The translations under genes were made by a program, and so were the position numbers. Positions 15,205-23,715 of a stretch of 32,870 nucleotides of DNA are shown here, in pieces; within the stretch, counting starts at the first letter, position 1; every line of letters begins with the position of its first letter. The stretch spans positions 1 to 32,870 of the forward strand of contig DAINMX010000053.1 in NCBI GenBank assembly GCA_036736205.1, given 5' to 3'. A model generated the notes under the pieces. That model had not been told where the DNA came from, searched no databases, and saw only the letters and a program-made list of their open reading frames with translations. This DNA comes from XYA12-FULL-58-9 sp001798605. GTDB taxonomy: Bacteria; Myxococcota; XYA12-FULL-58-9.

Positions 15205-17217
15205 TTAGAAACTGATGATCGCTGCAATGCCTGTCTCGACAATCGGAGGTTTGATGTCCGTCCCGTTTTCCAGTCCTGGTTGCGGCGGAATGGTAAAACC
15301 CAACCTCAGCTCCCCTCGCCTTCCAAGAAAAGCGGAGACAAATGCGCGAACCTTGAGCGTGTTGAAAAATTCGTCGCTATAGTCGAGTCTTGCCAGCCAC
15401 GACCCATCACTGAGGTTGTCCACAGCCGTGAGAGTGAAGGTGGTGTCGCTGAGCCCACCGGGATTAGGCACCGCTAGAAATGCGGCCACGTACTGTTTGC
15501 CCATGTACAACGGCTTGAAGTCGCCTTGGGCAATGATCCAGGGGTAAAGATTCACACCGTTGTCGTATCCCAGGTCATTGAGAAAGAACTCGCTACCAAC
15601 GTGGAGCGAATGGGACTGGCCGTATGGAATGGTCGTTCTCACACCAAAGGTGCTTTGGAAAAGCCAATCATCGGTGCGCTGAAATCCTCGAGGGAATTGC
15701 GGATTGTCAGGGTCATAATCGACCGCACCTCGCCAAAACGTTTGCTTCACGTTTGTGGAGGCCGCTGCCTCAAACCAAACGTCCAGTCCAAACAAGTCGG
15801 AGCTGACGTCGAAACCGATCCGCGTGGGAAGATGGCGTTGCACAAATGAACTGAGGGTGACCTCCGTTGAGCCCAAGACGATTTCTCCCCGCAGACCCAA
15901 GCCAACATCAGCCGCCGAAGCCACATCCTGGAAGCTGACCACGCCATAGAGGTTCCAGCCAAGGGACTCGAAGGGAACATGCAACTTGACCAACGGTACG
16001 CCAACACGTTCATCAACGATAGCCAAGGGGTCACGACTCTCATGATTGACGAAGTCCGTGGGATTCCAGAACACCCCTGAGCCCCACTTGATCGGCTGTT
16101 GTCCCACGGTAAAAAACACTCTGCGGGCAATGCTAAACTTCAACCACATCTGGTCGAGCACAGCGCTGACGCTTTCGTCGGTTTCTATGGTTGTGGCACT
16201 TGAATTCACCGTCGGCACATAAACAACACGTCCCTGTATGAAAGCCCGAACATCGTCAAGGGGCCGGGCATCGAGGTAGGCATCTAGGAAGTTTCTGTTG
16301 GCCAGAGCAAACTCCTCCGATTCGGTTCTTCCATTGATTTGGTAGGATGCGTTTGAGTAAAGTCTTCCACCAATGGACAAGACGTCATCGGTTAGCGCCA
16401 ACTTGATGGCATCACCAGAATCCTCGACCCCCAAGGAGTCAGAATCGGTCCCTGACTCGTCAAAGGGTCTAACGTTCGTTTCTTTTCCATCTGGACCTGT
16501 ATTGTCAGCCTCGCCAAAGGGACGCCCGTCATCATCAGAGCTAGAGCTCGACGTTGTGGTCTCCTCTTGGGGCGGCCCCTCACCAAAAACGGCAGCATCG
16601 CGCAGATTGCCCCCTGATTGTTGCCTACCATCCGCAGGTGAGTGGCGGCTCCCCTCTTCGTCTGTATCATCCCGTTCTGCCAGAAGAGTCGCTTCTGGTG
16701 GTGGTGCCTGTGTGTCTTCGAATGGCCGCACCGAGAAGTCCTTATCCGGCTTGCGCAGCGTGGTCGCGATGACAACAAGCTCTTCGGCACCCAACTCGTA
16801 AATTGTATATCGATGTTTGCCTTCGGCGACTGTCATCGACAATAATGTGGCAAACCGATAACCTTGCCGTCCACCACCAATGGATCGCAGCTTGACGGCA
16901 TTTCGTGAGCGGTACCTATCGTTTTCGACGATATCAATGATGACCCGTTTGCCACGTTGTTTTGCTCTGAACTCAAAAAGGACAGCAGTCGGCCCTTCGA
17001 TCTCAATCGTCAGACCCGTCTCGGGAGAAATGTGCAGAGCCTGCGTCTTTTTCGACCAACGCACCTCTTTTGGGTTGCCAATTGGCGTGATGCTCTTTGT
17101 TGAGGTTTTGGATGTGCCGGCCTCACCCATTGATGGGATTAGGGACGCGGCAAGGGAGATGGCCAACACCAGACACGTGAGAGAAAGTGGCTCGTCGGTG
17201 CGCCACCACAGTAGCAT
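15205..17217 (-). CDS. Porin-like outer-membrane beta-barrel with N-terminal periplasmic domain
   Basis: The ATG at 17217 has AGGA eight bases upstream and starts a signal peptide (MLLWWRTDEPLSLTCLVLAI); the protein has 670 residues. Residues ~35-170 form a beta-rich periplasmic domain. Residues ~170-280 are an acidic Ser/Asp/Glu/Gly linker carrying three RPF units (VRPFED, GRPFGE, VRPFDE). From ~290 to the end a barrel is predicted, with the segment QQPIKWGSGVFWNPTDFVNH resembling the inner strands of DUF1302-type outer-membrane proteins. It ends in Phe (AAIISF), the usual outer-membrane signal. It heads a two-gene unit with the lipoprotein hydrolase and is divergent from the FAAL gene, with about 290 bp between them that could carry promoters for both. 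Confidence 0.75.
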   Translation of the reverse strand: MLLWWRTDEPLSLTCLVLAISLAASLIPSMGEAGTSKTSTKSITPIGNPKEVRWSKKTQALHISPETGLTIEIEGPTAVLFEFRAKQRGKRVIIDIVENDRYRSRNAVKLRSIGGGRQGYRFATLLSMTVAEGKHRYTIYELGAEELVVIATTLRKPDKDFSVRPFEDTQAPPPEATLLAERDDTDEEGSRHSPADGRQQSGGNLRDAAVFGEGPPQEETTTSSSSSDDDGRPFGEADNTGPDGKETNVRPFDESGTDSDSLGVEDSGDAIKLALTDDVLSIGGRLYSNASYQINGRTESEEFALANRNFLDAYLDARPLDDVRAFIQGRVVYVPTVNSSATTIETDESVSAVLDQMWLKFSIARRVFFTVGQQPIKWGSGVFWNPTDFVNHESRDPLAIVDERVGVPLVKLHVPFESLGWNLYGVVSFQDVASAADVGLGLRGEIVLGSTEVTLSSFVQRHLPTRIGFDVSSDLFGLDVWFEAAASTNVKQTFWRGAVDYDPDNPQFPRGFQRTDDWLFQSTFGVRTTIPYGQSHSLHVGSEFFLNDLGYDNGVNLYPWIIAQGDFKPLYMGKQYVAAFLAVPNPGGLSDTTFTLTAVDNLSDGSWLARLDYSDEFFNTLKVRAFVSAFLGRRGELRLGFTIPPQPGLENGTDIKPPIVETGIAAIISF

Positions 17218-17510
17218 TGTCGGTTTCCTTTCGCTGCTCAAGTTGAACAGTAGTGCATCCCATTGAACCAATACAAGGGGCCGCCCACGATCCACCATCT
17301 GTAGTCGAATGAGGCACGCAAACGCCCGCCGCAGCCCTTGCCCGTCCAAGCGGAACTCCCCAACAACAAGAGCAGACTGCCGCAACTGTATTTGCGAACA
17401 ACAATAATAATTTGCTCAACAAGTTGATACCCGATAGAGTTTTGCACCATAGGGATGTTGAATTCCACAATGTTGCTCAGGGCAGGTGTTGGGCATGGGC
17501 TGGGTTCCAA

Positions 17511-20500
17511 GTGAAAAACCGTTGGCACAACCTCGTTGAGCTTGTTCGATTTCGCGCTTCCACCCCGTCTTCCGAGGATTTCATTTTCCTCGTGGATGGA
17601 GAGGAAGAAGAAGCCCGTCTCTCCTATGCAGATCTGGACCTGCAGGCTCGCGCGATCGGTGGACGCCTTCAGCAGGCTGGGGCCAGAGGCAAGACAGTCC
17701 TGTTACTTTATCCCCCCGGTTTGGACTACGTTGCCGGTTTCATCGGTTGCTTGTATGCCGGCGCAGAAGCTGTTCCTGCGTACCCACCTGACGTCTCACG
17801 ACTCAACCGCACGCTTCCACGCCTTGAAGCCATCGTTGCCGACGCTGGGGTCACGTGTGTATTGACCACGACGAGCATCGCCTCCATGGCGCAATTGCTT
17901 TTTAACCAGGCGCCGCGTTTTGAGCGGCTGGATTGGCTCGCCACAGACAATCTAGAGCCCGGTGAAGAAGACAACTGGAACGAACCCGATCTTGATGGCA
18001 ACAGCATCGCCTTCCTCCAATACACGTCGGGATCGACGGGCAACCCCAAAGGGGTGATGCTTACCCATTCCAACTTGCTGCACAACTCGAAGCTGATTCA
18101 CCAAAGCTTCCGACACTCCCCATCGAGTCGGGGCGTCATCTGGTTGCCGCCGTATCATGACATGGGTTTGATTGGCGGCATCTTGCAGCCAATTTATGGC
18201 GGATTCCCCGTGGTCCTCATGTCGCCCATCGCATTTTTGCAGCGGCCCGTGCGTTGGTTGAATGCCATTAGCCGCTATCACGGAACCACCAGCGGTGGCC
18301 CGAACTTCGCCTATTCGTTGTGCGTACGAAGAACGACTCTCGAAGATCGAGCTCAACTGGATTTGAGTCACTGGGATGTGGCGTTCAACGGTGCCGAGCC
18401 CATCAGGCGCCAAACCCTCGACGAGTTTGCCGACGCTTTTGAGGTGAGTGGATTTCAACGAAAAGCGCTCTATCCGTGTTATGGATTAGCAGAGGCTACG
18501 CTCATCGTGTCCGGCGGCGATGGGGCAAACGGGCCAACCATTCGTTCCTTCCAGGCTCGAGCATTGGAGCACAACCGGGTGGCGCCACCGCGAAGCTTGG
18601 TTGAGTTGGACGTCAAGTACCAGGTTGAAGACGAACAGTACCGCTGCATCACGCGAGATATCTCCTCATGTGGGGCGTTTCTCGAGATGGATCAACCTGC
18701 CCCAACAGGTTCAGTTCTCCTCATGGAATTCTCTGGCACTGAGCTCGACGCTGCCATCAAGATTCGCGGCGAAGTGGCCCGTACGGTCCACAAGGGTTCC
18801 TACAAAGGGATGGGCGTGCGTTTCATCTTTGATAACAAAGAGCATCGCAAGCAATGGACGGAGCTTGTCGAGAAGCTTTCGCTCAACAAACCGCCTTCGG
18901 GAGCCAAGAGTGCGCAAGTCTTAGTGAGCTGTGGTAGTGTGCGTGGTGAGCAAGAGATCGCAATCGTCCAGCCGGACACCATGACACGTTGTTGGAAAGA
19001 CCAAGTTGGCGAGATTTGGCTGCAAGGTCCGAGTATCGCAAAGGGGTATTGGCAACGTCCCGAGGAGAGCAGCGGGACTTTTAACGCATGTTTGGCTGAC
19101 ACTGGCGAGGGTCCTTATTTGCGCACTGGGGATCTGGGGTTCGTCCTTGACGACGAGCTCTACATAACGGGTCGTGTCAAAGACCTGATTATCATTCGCG
19201 GGCTGAACCTCTATCCACAGGATATCGAGTTCACGGTAGAGAAGACCCATCCCAGATTCCTTCGGCCAGGATGTGGAGCTGCGTTTGCTGTGTCAGTGGC
19301 GGGAGAAGAGCGCTTGGTTGTCGTACATGAGTTTGATCGGCGGTTTCAACCTGACCGCCGTGCAGTCGTTCAACCCTCCGACCGAGACCAGCGCAATGGT
19401 GGAGATCGTCGAGCGGCGAACCCAGAGATCGAGGCATTTGCTCCCGACAACAGCAACTCCGGAGAACCTGATTTTAGACACGTGTTCGATTCGATCAGAC
19501 AAGCCATCTCGGATGCACACGAGGTTCAAGTCTACGCAATTGCGCTGCTGAAACCGGGGATGATTCCCAAAACGTCGAGCGGCAAAGTGCAACGCTACGC
19601 ATGCCGCACCGGTTTTCTGGCTGGAACCCTCGACGTTGTCGCCGAATCCTGTGTGTCGAACACAAACGGCAATGGTGACGAAGTGGGAGGGGAGGGCATA
19701 ACTCCCCCGGCGACCATTTCCCACGCGGCAATCCGTGATTGGCTGATTGCACTACTATCTGCACATCTCAAGGTGCCCCTTGGGGAGTTTGATCCGAAAG
19801 CTCCGATTACCCGACATGGCATGGACTCCCTGGTTGCGGTCGAGTTGCAAAATGAGATTGAGGGGAACTTGGGTGTCGTTTTGCCCATGGTTACCTTCCT
19901 GCGCGATGTAACCGTTGATGAACTTGCAAGCCAAGTAGTACAACAGCTGGAGCAGGAGAAGATCAGCAACGAGATACCTCAATCGAATAACGAAACAGAA
20001 AGATTGGACCTGGCTTCGAGCTTCCAGGAATCGATGTGGCTTCTCGACAAGTTGAATCCAGACTCGTCCACATCAAATCTCGTTGTTGCCGCAACGATAC
20101 CCGACCAGCTCGACGTTGAGGCGCTTCACCGCGCCTTTGACCAACTCTCAGACCGTCATGCAGCACTGCGAACAGTTTTCGTTCATACCAACGGTCGGCT
20201 CTACCAGAGCACGGCTGGCCAACAGCGGGTTCCTTTTTCTGTCGTTGATGCGAGAGATTGGGGTCAAGAAGCCCTCAATGAAGCAATCCAGCTTGGAGGG
20301 GCACATTCGTTCGATCTCACAAAGGGCGGGTTGCTGCGGGTCACGATATTCGAGCGTGACGAAGATCCTGTGTTCTTATTGGTCGCCCATCACGCCATTG
20401 TCGACGTCTGGTCATTGGCTATCCTCTTTGACGAACTTCGTGTGATTTACGAGTCTGAGCTCAAAGGTTCGTGTCGCTCAGCGTCTACTCCGGGTACCTG

Positions 20501-21692
20501 TTTTGCGGATTTCTCCAGATGGCAATCGTCGATGCTCGGCGGTGTGGAGGGCGCACGCTTCTGGGAGTATTGGCAAAAGGAGCTCTCTGGCGAGCTTCCT
20601 GTATTGAATCTGCCAACGGATCGACCACGACCTCCCATTCAAACTTTCAACGGCGCTTCGTTCATGCTTGAACTGCGAGATGTGCTCGGCGAGCGCGTGA
20701 AAATTTTGGCTGATGACCTTGGTGTCACAGTTTACCATGTGTTGCTCGCGGGGTTCGCCACGCTCCTGTGTGGTTTCTGTCGTCAGAAGGATCTCCTTAT
20801 CGGTTCGCCCATGGCCTGTCGGGATCGCGCGTCCTTTGCAGCAGCCGTTGGTCCATTTGCACAACCCGTGGTCATGCGGTTGACGATTGACGGTGAGAAT
20901 AGTGTGGAGGACTTTGCTCGACACGTCAGGAACAAAGTTTTGGGTGCCATGGCCAACCAACAGTTTCCATTTCCCACGCTCGTGGATCGGCTCTGCCCGC
21001 ACCGAGATCCGAGCCATCATCCACTCTTCCAGGCCATGTTTAATTACATCGACGTGCCTGCTCACCTTGGAAGTGTCGCGGCGTTGAAGGCTTTTTCAGT
21101 CGGGCTCAAAGATGCGTGCATGAAATTGGGGCAGCTGACCTTGAAGTCCCTGGGGCTTCAGCAACAGTTGATAGATCAGTTCGATATTTCCCTAATCATG
21201 ACCAGCGTCGACAAACGACCCGTCGGAGTTTTCCATTACAACGCCGATCTTTTTGACGAAAAAACGATTTCACAACTTGCAGAGGATTACCGTGCAATCC
21301 TGAGTTCCATGGTCGAGTCGCCTTCTCAGTCGGTTGAATCTCTCAGCGAAATTGTCCAGCGTCCGAACCTGCAGGGCGGACATGAAGAACCAAGCTCCCC
21401 CAGCTCAGAGCCTGGATATGTGGAACCCTCGGGTCCATTGGAGGAGATGGTTGCCAAGGCCTTCGGGCAAATGATGGGGATAGATCGTGTTGGCAGCAAT
21501 GATAATTTTTTTGCTCTGGGCGGAAACTCGATACAAGCCACTCAGCTGTTTGAACGCTTGGAGCAGGAGTTGCAACTTGAGCTTCCCCTCCACAAGCTTT
21601 TTCGCGCGATGACCGTAGCGAAGATTGCTGAAATAATTTTCAAAGCTCTCGAAGAGGTTGAGGGCAGTGACGACGTTGCGGCGGACGCTTGA
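17511..21692 (+). CDS. FAAL(PilZ)-PCP-C-PCP lipid/nonribosomal-peptide assembly protein
   Basis: This is a multidomain assembly-line protein of 1393 residues from the GTG at 17511. The frame is open to a TTG at 17412, but FAAL homology begins only near NLVELVRFRA; neither start has a good ribosome site. FAAL: about 5-705, with the ATP loop YTSGSTGNPKG (171-181), CYGLAEAT (323-330), RTGDLGF (538-544), GRVKDLIIIRG (554-564) and PKTSSGKVQR with the C-terminal Lys692. A PilZ domain interrupts it at about 356-464. PCP1 has GMDSL with Ser773 as the pantetheine site. The condensation domain (about 835-1280) has HHAIVDVWS (960-968): HHxxxD intact, the usual next Gly replaced by Val. PCP2 has GGNSI with Ser1340. 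FAALs make acyl-AMP and pass it to a carrier; the C domain then joins it to the PCP2 substrate. No amino-acid adenylation or thioesterase domain is present. Confidence 0.92.
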   Translation: MKNRWHNLVELVRFRASTPSSEDFIFLVDGEEEEARLSYADLDLQARAIGGRLQQAGARGKTVLLLYPPGLDYVAGFIGCLYAGAEAVPAYPPDVSRLNRTLPRLEAIVADAGVTCVLTTTSIASMAQLLFNQAPRFERLDWLATDNLEPGEEDNWNEPDLDGNSIAFLQYTSGSTGNPKGVMLTHSNLLHNSKLIHQSFRHSPSSRGVIWLPPYHDMGLIGGILQPIYGGFPVVLMSPIAFLQRPVRWLNAISRYHGTTSGGPNFAYSLCVRRTTLEDRAQLDLSHWDVAFNGAEPIRRQTLDEFADAFEVSGFQRKALYPCYGLAEATLIVSGGDGANGPTIRSFQARALEHNRVAPPRSLVELDVKYQVEDEQYRCITRDISSCGAFLEMDQPAPTGSVLLMEFSGTELDAAIKIRGEVARTVHKGSYKGMGVRFIFDNKEHRKQWTELVEKLSLNKPPSGAKSAQVLVSCGSVRGEQEIAIVQPDTMTRCWKDQVGEIWLQGPSIAKGYWQRPEESSGTFNACLADTGEGPYLRTGDLGFVLDDELYITGRVKDLIIIRGLNLYPQDIEFTVEKTHPRFLRPGCGAAFAVSVAGEERLVVVHEFDRRFQPDRRAVVQPSDRDQRNGGDRRAANPEIEAFAPDNSNSGEPDFRHVFDSIRQAISDAHEVQVYAIALLKPGMIPKTSSGKVQRYACRTGFLAGTLDVVAESCVSNTNGNGDEVGGEGITPPATISHAAIRDWLIALLSAHLKVPLGEFDPKAPITRHGMDSLVAVELQNEIEGNLGVVLPMVTFLRDVTVDELASQVVQQLEQEKISNEIPQSNNETERLDLASSFQESMWLLDKLNPDSSTSNLVVAATIPDQLDVEALHRAFDQLSDRHAALRTVFVHTNGRLYQSTAGQQRVPFSVVDARDWGQEALNEAIQLGGAHSFDLTKGGLLRVTIFERDEDPVFLLVAHHAIVDVWSLAILFDELRVIYESELKGSCRSASTPGTCFADFSRWQSSMLGGVEGARFWEYWQKELSGELPVLNLPTDRPRPPIQTFNGASFMLELRDVLGERVKILADDLGVTVYHVLLAGFATLLCGFCRQKDLLIGSPMACRDRASFAAAVGPFAQPVVMRLTIDGENSVEDFARHVRNKVLGAMANQQFPFPTLVDRLCPHRDPSHHPLFQAMFNYIDVPAHLGSVAALKAFSVGLKDACMKLGQLTLKSLGLQQQLIDQFDISLIMTSVDKRPVGVFHYNADLFDEKTISQLAEDYRAILSSMVESPSQSVESLSEIVQRPNLQGGHEEPSSPSSEPGYVEPSGPLEEMVAKAFGQMMGIDRVGSNDNFFALGGNSIQATQLFERLEQELQLELPLHKLFRAMTVAKIAEIIFKALEEVEGSDDVAADA
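18576..18902 (+). other. PilZ-like (Myxococcus-type) domain inserted within the FAAL
   Basis: About 109 residues separate the FAAL adenylation core (SFQARALEHNR) from its next conserved strand (LVSCGS). The segment reads like TIGR02266-type PilZ domains: VELDVKYQVEDEQY, then TRDISSCGAFLEM containing DxSxxG (residues 383-388), IRGEVARTV, GMGVRFIF (433-440) and a C-terminal helix (RKQWTELVEKL). The upstream arginine motif is NRVAPPR, i.e. RxxxxR rather than canonical RxxxR, so cyclic-di-GMP binding is plausible but not certain. Ordinary FAALs of about 580 residues have a short loop here, next to the FAAL-specific insertion. Confidence 0.82.
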
Positions 21693-21775
21693 AGTGTGAT
21701 GGATTGCAGATCCGGGGCAGCGTTGTTGTTGGTTGGAACAAGTGATTCTGTGAAATCTTTCCATGAGGTCCGCAC

Positions 21776-21781
21776 AGAGGT
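21776..21781 (+). promoter_or_regulatory. Ribosome binding site deciding the TTG start of E1alpha
   Basis: AGAGGT lies six bases before the TTG at 21788. No ATG or GTG occurs in this frame between the upstream TGA and residue 57, so TTG is the only credible start. Confidence 0.6.
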
Positions 21782-21787
21782 AGAACT

Positions 21788-22699
21788 TTGGTAGACACAT
21801 CGCTTTCCAAACTGACGGATGCAGACCTTCTTTTGCTTCTGACCATTCGGCGGCTCGAAGAAGAGTTGCTGAGCTTGTTTTCCCAAGGTCGTCTCAATGG
21901 CACCACGCACACCTGCCTTGGACAGGAGTACATTCCGGTCGCGTTGCAGCATTTGATGACTGCAGATGATTTTCTGTTTACCGCACATCGCGGACATGGC
22001 CACTACGTTGCGCAATTCGGGGACGTGACCGGCCTTCTTGCCGAGATCATGGGGCGCGAAGGTGGGGTCTGCAACGGCGTTGGAGGCAGTCAACATCTTT
22101 ATCGTGACCGTCGCTATCTCTCTACGGGGATCCAGGGAGAGAGCCTTCCAGTAGCTGCTGGTGTTGCTCATCACTTCAAGCGAAAAAACAGCACAGCCAT
22201 TGTTGTGGCTGTCATTGGCGACGGGACATGGGGTGAGGGGGCCGTCTACGAAGCGCTCAATATGACGGCAGTATGGTGCCTTCCATTGATTGTCCTGGTC
22301 GAGAACAACGGCATTTCCCAAACGACTCCGACGCGACTGCAGATGGCCGGTGATATCAAGCGTCGAGCTGCTGCGTTCGATATAGACTACGTTGTCGAAT
22401 CGTCAAAAGACGTGAATGCGATTCGCGCCCGCCTGGCGCCACATTTTGAGAAGACGCGAGAATGTCGTACGCCGCTCATCGTCGAAATCATCACCGACCG
22501 ATTGGGTCCACACAGCAAAGGCGACGACTCCCGCGATCCCAGAGAGCTCGAACGCATTCGTGCACAGGATTGGTATGCACTCTATCAGCAGGCATATTCG
22601 GATCAGTGTGATCGATTGAATGTTGAAGCCAAAAGCAGAATCGCTGCTGCTCTAGAAACTGTGGAGGCCGCAAACCCTGCCATTTGGGGCACCGCATGA
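21788..22699 (+). CDS. 2-oxoacid dehydrogenase-type E1 component, alpha subunit (thiamine diphosphate)
   Basis: The product has 303 residues from the TTG start, near the size of bacterial E1alpha subunits. Family landmarks are GQEYIPVAL near 45-53, HRGHG (67-71), GGVCNGVGGSQHL (92-104), and the thiamine-diphosphate motif beginning GDG (144-146) and ending ENNG (172-175). With E1beta it decarboxylates a 2-oxoacid (or cleaves a ketose-type donor) and transfers the aldehyde-level unit to a lipoyl group. It starts 95 bp after the FAAL/NRPS gene. Its stop overlaps the E1beta start as ATGA, indicating translational coupling. Pyruvate, branched-chain oxoacid and acetoin-type activities cannot be told apart by eye. 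Confidence 0.88.
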   Translation: MVDTSLSKLTDADLLLLLTIRRLEEELLSLFSQGRLNGTTHTCLGQEYIPVALQHLMTADDFLFTAHRGHGHYVAQFGDVTGLLAEIMGREGGVCNGVGGSQHLYRDRRYLSTGIQGESLPVAAGVAHHFKRKNSTAIVVAVIGDGTWGEGAVYEALNMTAVWCLPLIVLVENNGISQTTPTRLQMAGDIKRRAAAFDIDYVVESSKDVNAIRARLAPHFEKTRECRTPLIVEIITDRLGPHSKGDDSRDPRELERIRAQDWYALYQQAYSDQCDRLNVEAKSRIAAALETVEAANPAIWGTA

Positions 22700-23715
22700 T
22701 GCCCAGCCAGAGAGTCATAGAAAACCTCAATCTTGGACTTCACACGTTATTCGAACGTCATGAGACGGTCTCTCTTCTTGGGGAAGACGTGTTGGATCCC
22801 TACGGTGGTGCTTTCAAAGCAAGCAAAGGGCTGTCAACGAAATACCCCGACAGAGTTATCTCGACACCCTTGAGTGAGGGGGGATTTGTTGGTGTGGCCG
22901 CCGGCATGGCGTTATGTGGTGAGAAACCGATCGTCGAAATCATGTTTGGTGATTTCATAACGCTCGCATTTGATCAGATCGTCAATTTCGCGGCAAAATC
23001 AGTTTCCATGTATGGGACAGAATTGTCCCTCAATCTCGTCGTTCGCTGTCCCATAGGTGGCAATCGTTCATACGGTCCGACTCACAGTCAGAGTTTGCAA
23101 AAACACTTTCTGGGCGTACCCAACCTCGACCTTTTTGAAATATCCCAGTTCCACGACAATGCAGTTGTTCTCGAAAAGCTGGTCGGGCTAGGACGGCCGT
23201 CGATTCTGTTTGAGGACAAGGTTCTGTACACGCAGCGAATGTACGATGTCGGAATCATTGATGAAATCTTCGGATTCGAGAAATGTGGCGATGACAACGA
23301 CTTTGTCCGGGTATTTTCTCGTGACTTTGACAAACCGCATTGCCTGCTCATCACCACGGGCGGCCTTGTGCCGCGCTGCCTGTCCGCCATGCGAGAGCTT
23401 TTTGTCGAGCACGAGATCGAATGCGAGATGATGGTTCCTTCACGTGTCTATCCCCTCGACCTCAGGTCATTGGAACCAGCGGTTGCGGTGATGGAGCACA
23501 TCTTTGTTGTTGAGGAGGGCACGCCAGGTGGCTCGTGGGGTTCGGAGGTGAGCCACAACATTTCTCGGAACTTCTGGGACCAACTGGAACACCCAATTAC
23601 GATCATACAAGCACGCGACAGCATCATACCTTCTGCGCGGCATTTGGAGGAGAAAGTGCTGGTCCAAAGTGGTCGTATCGTCAACGAGATCAAGAGCAGG
23701 GTGCGGCATGCATGA
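22696..23715 (+). CDS. 2-oxoacid dehydrogenase-type E1 component, beta subunit
   Basis: The ATG at 22696 overlaps the E1alpha stop (ATGA); a second ATG follows immediately. The product has 339 residues. It shows the transketolase pyrimidine-binding features LGEDVLDPYGGAFKAS, the STPLSEGGFVGVAAGMAL segment with the conserved Glu that activates thiamine, FGDFITLAFDQIVN, and GPTHSQSLQKHF. The C-terminal transketolase domain is recognisable (CLLITTGGLVPRCLSAM, VFVVEEGT-like FVVEEGTPGGSWGSE). It forms an alpha2beta2 E1 with the preceding product. The E2 gene begins 8 nt before its stop codon. Confidence 0.88.
   Translation: MMPSQRVIENLNLGLHTLFERHETVSLLGEDVLDPYGGAFKASKGLSTKYPDRVISTPLSEGGFVGVAAGMALCGEKPIVEIMFGDFITLAFDQIVNFAAKSVSMYGTELSLNLVVRCPIGGNRSYGPTHSQSLQKHFLGVPNLDLFEISQFHDNAVVLEKLVGLGRPSILFEDKVLYTQRMYDVGIIDEIFGFEKCGDDNDFVRVFSRDFDKPHCLLITTGGLVPRCLSAMRELFVEHEIECEMMVPSRVYPLDLRSLEPAVAVMEHIFVVEEGTPGGSWGSEVSHNISRNFWDQLEHPITIIQARDSIIPSARHLEEKVLVQSGRIVNEIKSRVRHA

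Noticed and set aside
16373..16801. 142-codon Ser-rich plus-strand frame
   Set aside because: Antisense of the acidic low-complexity linker of the barrel protein; biased composition explains its openness.
20478..21065. 195-codon minus-strand frame
   Set aside because: Antisense of the condensation domain; no family character and no start signal.
21542..22321. 259-codon minus-strand frame spanning the FAAL end and E1alpha
   Set aside because: It covers two well-supported plus-strand genes, and its translation is not protein-like.
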